A DNA stretch of 64,000 nt from Trametopsis cervina (Eukaryota > Basidiomycota > Agaricomycetes > Polyporales > Irpicaceae): assembly GCA_022385755.1 (NCBI GenBank), contig MU278376.1, positions 51,709 through 115,708 of the forward strand, given 5' to 3'. Both the position numbers and the translations under genes were made by a program. Below are positions 1 to 10,585 of this stretch, one piece after another. The notes under the pieces were generated by a model. It saw only the letters and a program-made list of their open reading frames with translations, made no database searches and was not told the origin of the DNA. How positions within the stretch are numbered: position 1 is the stretch's first letter; each line of letters begins with the position of its first letter.

Positions 1-651
1 CCTTTCCCTGCTTCTTTTCCCTCTCCAAATGATGCCTTGTTTCTTTATTCATGGTCCCAATAACGTTGAGGAATAGGCTTCTGATCTGAGGTAAGGCTTC
101 GTTTCTCGAGCTTGGATCCTCTTCCGTTGTGTCATTGTCGTGTACCCTCCGGCCACGAGTGGTGGCGCCCAGCTTTCGGCGACTCGAAGATGTGCTGGCC
201 GTACCTAACGTCAAAGTTGAGGACAGGGGCATTGGATGCTCCATGGTGATAGAGGAGCTGTTTTCAAGGCTAGAAAAAGACGTTCTGGAAGACGCGAGAC
301 CGGAGTCTGTGACAGCGAGCGGTCAATGTTGAGCTAGAGCCACAAAGAACAGGTCGACGTACGAGAACGGCCTGAAGTCATCGTTTCCTGTCGCAGATTA
401 TCCAGCGCCTGACAATGCGTCTGTGACGACTCCCATCGTACAACATCCATCCTCGGAGCCAGCTCGTGCATAGATCCAGATGATAGCCAGTCCAGTGTAG
501 ATTGTGAAGGCGCAGGTGCTTGGAACGCGTCATACATCTCAACTTCCTCCATATCCATATACCAAACGATGCCACTACAACGCTTTCGGACGGCCCTTAG
601 TGAGAAGCACCTAGCACAGTAGAAACCACTCTGATATTGTATGGTCAGCAT
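1..651 (-). CDS. Unrecognised protein, partial (runs off left edge)
   Basis: A minus-strand reading frame is open from about 651 to 363. It continues after a clean 56-bp intron (362-307, GTACGT...TCACAG) and stays open to base 1, so the gene leaves the window. The roughly 200 visible residues are Ser/Thr-rich, with short acidic stretches such as MDMEEVEMYDAF and a basic end (RHHLEREKKQ). No domain is recognised. The ATG at 651 directly follows a possible acceptor (TCCTACACAG), so it may be internal. Another open stretch lies just upstream (about 861-680) and could be an earlier exon, but the intron needed would be only 30-42 bp. The junction-free reading frame argues for a real gene; its function is unknown. 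Confidence 0.5.
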
Positions 652-1244
652 CTGTGTAGGACTGGAGAGAAGCTAACGTACTTCGACAATTACGCGAAGA
701 GGCCGCAGTAAGTTCCGCCTTGCAGGAGGACAGGGTAGTAGGGGTATACAGGCTGTTGTAACAGATCTACTGAGTGAGAAGACAAGACGTGTCGCGTAAA
801 TGACCCCGGAGGCGGATAAGAGAAGCTGAAGCAAGGCAGCAAGTCGAAGGCCAGAGGGAAAAGGTATCACGTCTCGATCATGTGACCTTGACGCGACGCG
901 ACACGCAGCAGCCTACTATAGCACAAAGAGCCTATACCAATTCCTTAGAATCGCCGTCCGCGTATGTGGGATTTGAGTAGTTGCTCCCACCCCAAAGTCG
1001 CGATAGAAAGATCTACCTACCTCGTATAATGCACATCATACACAACGTATTACAGTATACTAATATTATATAGTCAAGCGCCGTCTGGAAAATACAGGAT
1101 AGTCATTACTGTATAGCTTTAGCAAGGCGAGACAACAACAACAAGCAAAATCTGCGAATACTTCTCGGGATTCGCCACTGAAAAGCTTCAAGAAAGCTTA
1201 GGCTGCGTTATGCTGTGAGCCGTGCGTAACAAATAACATGTGAA
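652..1244. other. Intergenic / possible 5' exon of the left-edge gene
   Basis: Nothing is firmly supported here. A minus-strand open stretch at 861-680 encodes a hydrophobic segment (LRLAALLQLLLSASGVIYA) that could be an upstream exon or signal anchor of the left-edge gene. It lacks an in-frame ATG. Confidence 0.3.
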
Positions 1245-1790
1245 TCATCCCACCTTCAAAGTAATCAGCGGCGAGTAGTCTACAGGGGCATGAAATGTGA
1301 ACTCAGGGTATCTGAAGGATGAAGCTACGCACAGTTCAAGCACTATCTCAGGGGGTATGCGTTCACTGAAGTCAGGTATATCCTCCTTAGGGGGGACGTT
1401 CTCATACGTGGTCTTGTATTGCAGATATTCACAGAGTTTCTCGACCACAACCGCACTTTCGTGTACAGAGATGAGCCATTGTCCCCCTGTAATATACAGG
1501 AACTTACCGCTCTTGGACTGGGCATGTATTTGCAGCGGCTTCCGCAAAATTCCCTACACGGCAGTGTGAGCTAGCGCGAGGCATAGACGATTCTAGACCG
1601 ACCTTCAGTGCTTAGCATGCTCTTCAACGTGCCACTTGCCAAGGCGACCTTCCTCCTGAGGAGGAAGCTATGTCCATCGCTGCTCACAAGACGAACCCAA
1701 TCATCGTTTGAGGCCGAGTCCTTGCTATTCGTCTAGAGAAAACAGAGTTAAGCTGGCCACGTCTTGCAGTCTTCCGATACTCACCGCCAT
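1245..1790 (-). CDS. ELC1: Elongin C (BTB/POZ-Skp1 fold ubiquitin-ligase adaptor)
   Basis: Four exons read cleanly: 1790-1785 (ATGGCG only), 1732-1603, 1553-1508 and 1455-1245. The three introns are 52, 49 and 52 bp and begin GTGAGT, GTCGGT and GTAAGT. The product is 130 aa. It contains the elongin C core: [17 protein letters not shown], then [18 protein letters not shown], then [17 protein letters not shown] and [14 protein letters not shown]. In the family this adaptor links elongin B or Cul2/3-type ligases to substrate receptors, and in fungi it also works in Pol II ubiquitylation. Elongin C normally ends about where ELCVASSF lies. Here the frame runs on for roughly 17 residues ([11 protein letters not shown]... 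to LKVG), so either there is an unusual tail or a last intron was missed. It is divergent from the RING E3 gene. Confidence 0.93.
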
Positions 1791-2105
1791 AATGTGCAAA
1801 AGCAACCGAGATGAGGATGCGGTACTAGCAGTACAGTACTGTATGTACTTTGGTTTGAAGGCGGGTTGTAGACGCCGGCCTTGCGGCGTGATGGGAAATC
1901 TAGATCTGATCGCCCCTGTACATATGCTATAGCAGCAGCTTGAAGTGCGGGCTGTCTGCCTTATAATTACCTTGAACAGGGCTCAAGCTTGGCCGTCAGT
2001 TCCCCCGTCCCCTATTGCCATAGGCCCTCCTTCCCAATCCATCCACTCTCATCACTTAACTGCGGCCTGCGGCTTACGACCACTGAGCACGAGTCGTCGA
2101 ACAGT
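1791..2105. promoter_or_regulatory. Shared divergent promoter region ELC1 / RING E3
   Basis: This 315-bp spacer separates the start codons of two divergently transcribed genes, so it must hold both core promoters and both 5' UTRs. No clear TATA box was seen. Short pyrimidine runs such as CCCCCGTCCCC (2004-2014) precede the RING gene start. Confidence 0.45.
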
Positions 2106-5100
2106 ATGTCCGCAACCGACTCGGAGCCTGCCTCAGTGGCTGGGGATAGTGGCATGTTATCAAACACCTGCAAGAGATCATACGACCAGTTGGATACTGG
2201 GGATGGTCCCGCCACAGGGGAGTCCTCGTCTATGTCCTCGCCCGCAGGCGGTAGCGACAGACACAAACGAGCCCGCAGTCACTCTCACTCTGAGGATGGA
2301 GCCAGTCGTGCGATAGCCGAAGCCTCTATGCGAACAAGTCCGAGTGCGTGTATCTGTTTCGCCTTTGCGCCTTGTTTGTTTGACAAGGTGCTTTCGTACG
2401 CAGACAGACTCTCCACAACCCTTGAGCAATTGTCCTCCATGCCCGGCCCCTCTGGTATACACACGGGTGATGTTTTACCAGAAGGCACAGAGACACAATA
2501 CGATCTCTCTCTCGAAAGATTCAGTCATTTTGACGACCAGATGGAACCTTCCAGGCGTACACCAGAAGTCACAGAACTCCAGTCAACGCTGTTGGATGTA
2601 TCTGCTCCTATACAAGACGAAGAAGAACCTGCAGAGACTGCGGAAGACCTCTTCGCTGCAAATATGTCGCCGGATGAAGATACGACCTCTCTTTCTCCAG
2701 CCTCCCCAAGGGATGTTCTTGATACCAGACCACCTTTCCCTAACAATGAAGATCCCAGCCGTGATTCCAGTGCTACTGTGGAACCCCACTTCGATGAAGA
2801 GCTCCGAGTCGCCGAGCAACCCAACTATTTACCTACGGTCGATAACACTCTTGAGCGGGCGATATTGAGACAGCTGTATGTGGACCAGTCTCCGGCGTGG
2901 CTGCGACGTTCCAACATACCGACTCCATCGGGAGATACCTCGCAGGATGGTTCACCTTCGCTGGTGAGCGGATTTTCGTCGAACACTGGGCAGCGGTACC
3001 CTCATCGTGGCCCCAACGCTCCACGGCCTCGACTTCCTTCACTGATCGAAAGAGGTCATGGCTCTGACTCACTGAGCTCTCCGCCCTTGCCATTGACCGA
3101 GCATGACGAGCCTTACAGGCGGGCTCCGAGTCCTCTAACTGGCGTCGCGCTCACGGAAAGAGAGAGGGATATTTTCAGGCGGCGTAGGGTCGAGGAAATG
3201 CGTAGACGGGTGCAGGACCAAAGGCGGGAGCGTATCGCTCGGAGTACAGCAAGCGCTGAGCAGTTTATTCAGAGGTACCAGCATCGCGAGAACCCGTCTT
3301 CTGCTCCTCGCGCTAGGAGTGTGGATCCTGATAGAACAACACCTGGTTCAAGCTCTGCGATATTCGAAGGCTCGGGCACCCTGAACGGGGCTTATCTTCC
3401 CACTGGCAGGTCATCTCGCGGTTTCAGGAGTACCACGCCTGAATTCTATCCACCACTCGCATCGGTACCTCGCGAAAGGCCAATGCGTTCCCTCGTTGAA
3501 CCAGCTTCACATGTAACTGGCGTGCCCGTAATCACCTCCAATCCTGAACGAAGGGCGGGATCTTCGGCATACGATCAAGCAGATGAGAGAAGACGCTCCT
3601 TGTTAATGGGATGGGTGATGAATAGCCCGGAGGTCAGAAGTTCGCGTCCTTCATCAAGGCGTGCTTTACAGACCAGCAGTGCGAGACCTGCTGGGTCAAC
3701 TCTCGAAGGGCGGGGTAGCAGAAATACATCGCCTTCACATATTGCCCCGCTGGCGTCGCCGTCACAATCTCCCACGGAGGTATCCCAATCCAACCGCGCC
3801 GGCGAACAACCTACTACGAGTAGGGCTGTTCACTCACGTCCGCCACCGTGGATGCTCGCATCTTCTTCGTCTACAGAACGCTCCCATGAACGGCCGTTAC
3901 CATTGCCAAATGCAACTAGTGGCGCAGACCCTCCAGCCCTCTCATTGGATACATCTGCCGCAACACTCCCACCTGTATCAGGCCCACATATACCTGCGAT
4001 TGCATCTCCACTTCGGCAGGTTTACGTTGCTCCGTCTCAATCACCCTCGAGACGTGCATTTGCGTCGCGCGAGGGAGTGAGCTCCTCGAACACAAATTAT
4101 ACCCATATTGCATCTCACGTACAAGCATTATCGCCACTGCTGACCAGACTAGCCGCATCCAGCCATGCTTCCGAGGGGGTCAGAGATGCTGCTGTCCGAC
4201 TTATCACGTCAGGGCAAGCCCTCCTTCGCGCAATGAATACTTCAGCCCGAGGTCCTGGCTCCATCGAATCTCCATCGGTCACTACAGCATTATCTAGCAA
4301 TAGTACACAGGAAGAGAACGCAGGCAGCCGTTGTGGGTGGGCTCATTAAGATGTCGCTTAACTGCTGACCATATGCATTATTGCACAGCTGCCATATCTT
4401 CCGGTCATGCTACTGCTAGCAGTGCGGCGGTAGCATCCGAGATTTCTTCCTTGACAGAACGTCTGAATGAGCTGACAGAAGGGACTGTCTATCGGCGTGA
4501 AATGATTGCTGGTACGTTCAATCTTCTGACTCTTGCTACATAGCCACTGACCGGCTCTCACAGATCAGAACTTGAGACAACGCTCATCTGGGTCACCACT
4601 CATGAGGGCACGGCCATCTCAGCGGCCGCCTACTGGACCCACGGCAACATGGCATTCTGATTTTGATACCACAGCACCCAGCAACACCTCGCTATCGCGT
4701 CTACCCATTACAGGCCACACTGATGATCGAACTCAGAGCCTCATGCCTTACCTTAGCCAATTAGAGGAGGTACCACCTTGGGTAGAACCCTCCTTCGCGC
4801 ATGACGAAGAGTTTCATGGGAGAACGTCTAGCGATAGGTGGACGCAAGCCAGGCAGCGTAGAAGAGAGTTGCAAGACGCCTTGCTTGTTGAAGAAAGCAG
4901 GATCTTTCGCGCAGCACAAGGTACGGCCACGAGTCATCCCCCACCACGATTTGATATGCGGCTCGATTTCGAGATGGACGTCGATAGTGAAGACGAAGTC
5001 GAGATTATGTTTGCCTTAGGCCAAGAATCCGTTGGCCCCGTTGGAGATGACGACAGAGATGTGGCCACGTCGCGCAATACCAGTCCCGCTGTAGCATCGC

Positions 5101-6777
5101 TGGTCACAAGTGGGACAAATAGCTCCGCCTCTGCCACTGCACTTCGTTCATCAAGTCCACGCAATGGTAATCCCTCGCGAAACAGTCAAACCGAATCCTC
5201 TGGCTCGCGCCAATCTGTTCCTGTCGCTGCCCCGCATCAAGTCATTGATCTCAATGCGTACCACGATGGCCCATTCCGAGGAGCCCTCGCACGGGCGGTG
5301 CAGGTCAGTAGACAGAACGAGAGCAGACGTCGACAACCCCGACCATCCGCTACCCCTGCGTCTTCCAGTGACCCCCGATCCGCCAATTACGTCGGAGGGT
5401 CTGCAAGGACGGAAACACTGGAGGAGCGTGCAGCACGGGTACTGTTCAACGGCGAATCCGACAGAATCCGGAATCCTCCACCACACGCTCCATCTAGCCC
5501 CATGCCAAGGAGTACTCGTGCAATGTCGATAACAACTTCTGCAGCCTCCGCTTCCCTGCGTCGCTTGACAGACATGTTCAGCGATTTGGACGCCGATGAA
5601 TCGCGGATACGAGAGCTGGAGGGCGAGTTGCACCGACTGGATTCAATGCGCTCATGGGTCGAGGCTCAACCTAACCGTCATCCATCTGCTCAATCCACGA
5701 CTATGAGGACAAACACAGACGGCGCGGGCCGAGAGGGTTTACCTAATATTCTAAGGATGAACTCTCGTAGTGACCTCCCCACTGCGGCCGTAGATGCAGA
5801 AAACTCCGAACATCTGGTTGGACAGGTGGCTCGTCACAGTAGACTACCTCGAGTGAGTGGTGAGGTGGCTTCACGAGAACACTGACCCTAAATTTGGTTG
5901 AGGAGTTCCAGGACTTGCAAGAACGATGGTTCTTCGACGCTTTCCGTCGCCACCATCCGCGAGGTGTTCCGCAGGACATCATGAGCAGGCTCGAAAGCGG
6001 CACCTATAGCGAATGGTCGACCCCTGAGACAGAAACACAGTGTCCCATATGCTTTGAAGATGTAAATTTATCTCTTATGTTTGAGTATACCGTGCTGATC
6101 ACTTCACCAGTATGGCCCATCAGACCCCGTCCTCCGACTTCCAAAATGCAAGCACTGGTTTCACAAACCTTGTATCGAGGTAAGTTGTGGAACACTTGAG
6201 GTTGACATGCCTGATGAAACGAGACTAGGAATGGTTCAAATCTGCGTCCACTTGTCCCATTTGCCGTGATCGCATAAGCGATACTGGCTCATCCGCAAGA
6301 TACAGACGTGCTATCCCTGCACCTGCGCGGCGGGACTCTTGGCCTCCCATCAACCCATTCCTGCCTGCGCGTTCACCATCCACAGCTAATAACGCTTCCT
6401 TGCCTCGTATGCCCAGAAACCAGCCAAGCAGGAACCCGCGAGTCACTGCATGGCGTGAGGGACAACGTCGACTGGAGGGTCCAGATGGTGATAGCCGATT
6501 TGGCGAGTTGTTCCCGGACTATGACCTTCTGTTCAGTCCAGTAAATTTCCCCTCAAGTGGGCCACCTTCCACTCCCGGGACGTCGGCCAACGCGGGTGTT
6601 AACCTTCCTCGGGGACCCACCGCCGTACCCACAGTTAATCGTAACCAGGATCACACGCAAGGGAATGTCGCTCAAGCACAACACGCCGAGCAGGCGAATA
6701 GCAACCCTGAACAGCCTCCGCGGTGGGGGCCTAGGCCTGATTGGTGGGTAGAGCACGACAGGGATCTATGGCGCTGA
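2106..6777 (+). CDS. Large disordered RING-H2 E3 ubiquitin ligase
   Basis: The chosen ATG (2106) opens a protein of well over 1,000 residues. Most of it is Ser/Pro/Arg-rich and looks disordered, with a coiled-coil-like stretch ISSLTERLNELTE. Only the last part is folded: a RING-H2 finger split by two introns. It reads CPICFEDV, then (after an intron that starts GTAAAT near 6062 and ends at about 6110) LRLPKCKHWFHKPCIE, then EWFKSASTCPICRDR. This gives the C-x2-C ... C-x-H-x2-H-x2-C ... C-x2-C ligand set of a ubiquitin E3. The motif DIMSRLESG just before the RING is typical of basidiomycete RING proteins. A Pro/Arg-rich tail of about 170 residues follows and ends at TGA 6775-6777. Further introns lie near 2341, 4335 and 4512 (GTACGT...CTCACAG) and at about 5852 (GTGAGT). 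Substrate and partner are unknown. The exact first-exon structure around 2340-2405 is uncertain. Confidence 0.85.
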
Positions 6778-7997
6778 ATTCATGAAGCCTTGGTGGTAGT
6801 GGTCCCTCATCACAATAATGTATACTGTATGGATCTGTAGAGTATGTGCTACTGGAGCGTCCTTTCGACTCAAGAAACCTGAATAGCATAAGATACACTA
6901 GCAGCTGCACCCCCTGCAACTATATCACTACGATGAGTGACTACTTGCAAGAACTACACCTGACGACCGCCCCATCCGAACAGAACTATACGACGACCAC
7001 TTTTACTAATGGGAGCACTGCGCTCCATGGGGGCGAATATTCGTCCGTTGTGCTGAACGCTGACCGGATTACCTGCAACGCTTAGGATGTTGTTACAGTA
7101 TACAGTAATGGGAGCAACTCTGCCCTAGAGGCCTCATCTCCGGCATCAGCAGGAAACATTCTATTCCGTTGACCTTGGCGGGTCAAACACCTCCTGCCGC
7201 TATCTAGAGGAAGTCGCCCTGAGTCACCAGGAGATAGAAAGAGAGCGAACACATCTGCATACACTGCTTAAGAGAACTCGCAATACATGTGCGCGGTTAG
7301 CCTACAGAATCATCTTGAAGATACCATTGATGACGAAGGACTGTCGTGTGGGTAATAGCGCAAAGCACTGTAGACGAGCGTACTGCGAGATCTGTCAACC
7401 AACGAACCCCGTCCGATGTGGGTTTGGAACGAGAGGAGTGCACAGCGGGTGTATTGGCTTGGCTACGCAACCATCCTGCTTCATTCGGTTGTGCTTGCAC
7501 GCCCGTCTACCATCTGGGCACAATGTTGATATCGGTGGCGTATTATGATTCGGTATCATTGTAGAGTGACATAGGAACGTTCGGCTTCAGGCTAGGCGGG
7601 AGATGATGCATGTCTTACCTGCGTTTGGCAGTGTGGACACGGTTCCGTACACCAGACGTATGGTATGCTCACCGAGATTGTACCTTGGTGGCACATAGTT
7701 CGAATACATCTGTTTGGCAAATGTCAGATTATAGGAAGTAAATGTTCGTACTGTCGATAACTCTCCCCGTAGCCAGCCGACGGTAATAGGAGGAAATGAG
7801 CCCCGCTGCGCGGGACCTATGTATGCATGATTGAGCATGGTTATGTCATACATGAATCCCCATAAACGTGTTTGGTCGTGGAAACGCAAGGTCGCCGCCA
7901 TTACAAGCTTCCCAGCCAAGAGAAATACGACATCCGCGTCGTGTATCATACACCGGCTCTCGACATCCCGTCTATCCACTGCGTGCAAACATGTCGT
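6778..7997. other. 1.2-kb stretch without a supported gene
   Basis: It lies between the RING gene end and the RPL38 stop. A 50-codon plus-strand frame starts at ATG 6933, and a minus-strand open stretch covers about 7800-7587. The latter has splice-like edges (acceptor near 7711, donor CAG|GTAAGA at about 7619) and could belong to an unrecognised minus-strand gene. No domain was seen in either. Confidence 0.35.
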
Positions 7998-8459
7998 TTA
8001 CTTCTTTTTGGGGATAGCCTTCACGTCGGTGACACGGAGACCTTCATAAAGTATTATTCACAAAGATAGGGCACGGATAGATCTGAGAACGTACCAGGGG
8101 GCAGGCTTTGTCTCAGCTTCTCAGCCTTCTCTGAGTCGTCGAGGGAAAGGGTGTAGAGGTAGCGGTGGCACCTGACCTTGAACTTGGTCTTGGTCTGGCC
8201 GCTCGACGACCGTGTCTTCTTTATCCGCGCCTCTGTAAGGATGTGACCAGGAGCATCGACAGAGCAGCCAGGAGAGGAATCCGGAACGGGTGAGTTGAAA
8301 AGAGCTACAGATAGGGTGACCCAGCCTTTACGCACCGGAAGCATCCTTCCTGGTTGCAATCTCGAGGAAAGTCTTGATGTCACGGAGTTCTTTCGGCTGA
8401 GAGGGATACAGCGATTCAGTCTGGCATTTGCAGCAGCAATAATTCGTGGAACTCACCAT
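7998..8459 (-). CDS. RPL38: 60S ribosomal protein eL38
   Basis: The 81-aa product is assembled from exons 8459-8457 (the ATG alone), 8396-8336, 8232-8095 and 8041-7998. Introns start GTGAGT, GTGCGT and GTACGT. The sequence matches eL38 throughout: [20 protein letters not shown], then [19 protein letters not shown], then [20 protein letters not shown], then [21 protein letters not shown] and TAA. eL38 is a small basic protein of the large ribosomal subunit that contacts 25S rRNA. The first coding exon contains only the start codon, which is recurrent in fungal ribosomal protein genes and makes this gene easy to miss. Length is normal for the family. Confidence 0.96.
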
Positions 8460-8905
8460 GGCGGATTTTCGTGTGTCTTGAGGAGGGCCTACCAAGTTTT
8501 GATCGCTGCTGGATTGCGCGGCAATGGGCGGTGGCTGAAAACCTTATTCTGAAACTATACACCCTCGGCAAATGCCGCGCTTCACCCAATAGGCTATTGT
8601 TCCGATCACTTCTAGTACTTGGCTCAACATCTCCCTGTGACGCGTTGTCTCATATCGTGGTCGATGCACGGCTTCGATATCCCATCGTATTCGGTCACAA
8701 TGGTACAATAGACAGCACGTCGTTCGCACGACTATCGGGGAGAAGTACCGAGGTGGATATGTTTAATAATATCCAGCTTTGACATAAGCGAACGGGCCAC
8801 AGTAGTAAGCAACAGGATTCGCTTCTTATAAAAACTGCAGTCTAGCACAGCTGTCATACGTACTCAAACAACCCCGTATACATCGGTTTGCCATATACTG
8901 CTTTC
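8460..8905. other. Divergent intergenic region RPL38 / reductase
   Basis: It holds the RPL38 5' flank on the left and the reductase promoter on the right. No coding feature is supported. Confidence 0.5.
8827..8834 (+). promoter_or_regulatory. TATA box of the reductase gene
   Basis: TATAAAAA lies 72-79 bp upstream of the ATG at 8906, a plausible distance for a fungal TATA element. Confidence 0.5.
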
Positions 8906-10102
8906 ATGCCCTCTCTGCACTCAGGAAAGATCCTGCTATCTGGTGCGAATGGATATCTCGCAGTAGAGATCACGAAACAGCTGCTGGAACAAGGGTTCTC
9001 TGTCCGTGGTACTGTGCGAACGCAGAAGAGCGTTCCATACCTGCAGCAACTGTTCAAACCTTACGGGGACAGATACGAACTGGTCACCGTGCCAGATATT
9101 ACCGCAGTACGTACCATCGCTCCGTGTGGCCTTGAGATCAGTACAGCAACTGACTTATGACAGGACGGCGCATTCGATGAAGCGGTCAAAGGTGTTAGCG
9201 GGGTGATCCACGCCGCCAGCCCATTTCGCCTCGACACAGGAGACCCCAGCGAGATTATCGATCCGACCGTGAAGGGAACCACAAGCATCCTCTTCAGTGT
9301 GCTCAATTACGGGACGCAGGTCTTGCGCTTCGTTTTGCTTTCGTCCATCGCAGCGATTGTCGATCCGCACCCTGGGCCGATCGTGTTCGATGACAATAAT
9401 TGGAGCACCGCCTGTATCACTAATTGCAGGGAAAAGGGCAGAGATGCGTCTCAGATGGACAAGTATGCCGCAGCCAAAACGCTGGCTGAGCGGGCTCTCT
9501 GGGAGTTCGGCACCCAACACAAAGATAACATGCAATTTGATCTGGTCGCCCTCAACCCAGTCATGGTCTATGGACCTTTCGACCATGAGGTGGCGAAGCC
9601 AGAGGATCTCAACGCGTCGCTGAAGAATTGGTACACAACTGTCGTGAAGGGAGCTGCAAGCAAGGAGGATCTTACCAACGGGTGTGTAGACTGATCAATG
9701 TACACCACCTTCTGAGTAATAATGTGGCTGGCGCAGGTTTCTGTGGGTCGACGTACGGGACGTCGCGGCTGCGCATATCCTAGCGCTTCAAAAAGAAGAA
9801 GCTGGTGGAGGGAGATTTGGTATACATGCAGGGCCTTACAAATGGCAGGAGTTCGGTGAATGCCGTTGAACAGTCCCTGATACTTGTTTCTTCTCGCTGA
9901 CAAGAATTGTTCAGTTAATTTGGCACGCGAGTTGGAACCCGCCCTGCCTGCCGGAAACACCGATTTCGACTCCACGAACGTTTCGTACCCCATCGACTTT
10001 GATGCCTCTGGATCGAAGAATGTTCTGGGTTTGAAGTATAAGGATAAAAGAGAAATGGTCAAAGACGCGCTTGTAGCCTTCAAGAAGAAGGGGTGGCTGT
10101 AG
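8906..10102 (+). CDS. NAD(P)-dependent extended SDR (dihydroflavonol-4-reductase/GRE2-like)
   Basis: The N-terminus carries the Rossmann motif LLSGANGYLAVEI (G-x-x-G-x-x-A). After an intron (9107-9163) come IHAASPFR, LLSSIAAIV and the catalytic DKYAAAKTLAERA (Y-x-x-x-K). Substrate-side VALNPVMVYGP follows. After a second intron (9682-9736) comes FLWVDVRDVAAAHILALQ, a family hallmark, then a last exon that ends KKKGWL and TAG (10100-10102). This is the ketoreductase / cinnamoyl-CoA-reductase / dihydroflavonol-reductase-like branch of extended SDRs. In fungi these enzymes reduce diverse aldehydes and ketones, often in detoxification. The product is about 340 aa, normal for the family. The real substrate cannot be read from sequence. 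No secondary-metabolism genes flank it. Confidence 0.88.
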
Positions 10103-10585
10103 GCAATATCGAAAGCTAGAAGCCATGAGATGTAGTCTCCGGTCGGTCCACGCATGTACAGTAGTCAATCGCGAAACTGATGTATAAATATCCAAGTATT
10201 TGAAAGATGCAGCTCAACACGATGCCACCAGTCTGATCCAGTGTTCCAGGCTATGTTTTCGCCAACTCATGACAACATATGCGGTTGCAATCCCACGATG
10301 TATGGCTAATTGAATCACGATCTCACCACACCGAGTCCACCACGATGACTTTAGCATCCCTCCTGCCCGTTCGGACCGGCACACGGGCCGCCTTTCGATG
10401 CAGATGCAGATGCAGAAGTTCGAGCTGTTGACGTCGTTGCTTCACCGCCAACGGCCGGCGCGTCCTGGTCTTCTGCTCATTCACCTGCCTCATTCACCTG
10501 ACCTTTGAAGCTGTTTACCGCGCTCGTCAAGACACTGCAGTAGCTATAAAAGAGACAATATGTTTGAGCACATACATCAGACAAC
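10103..10585. other. Intergenic, contains GH43 promoter
   Basis: No gene is seen here. The right end holds the TATA element of the GH43 gene. Confidence 0.5.
10545..10550 (+). promoter_or_regulatory. TATA box of the GH43 gene
   Basis: TATAAA (inside CTATAAAAG) sits 36 bp upstream of the start codon, so the 5' UTR must be very short or another start site exists. Confidence 0.5.

Noticed and set aside
6933..7085. 50-codon frame considered as a mating pheromone precursor
   Set aside because: It ends TCNA, which is not a CaaX box (Cys is third, not fourth, from the end), and no receptor gene of the Ste3 type is nearby.
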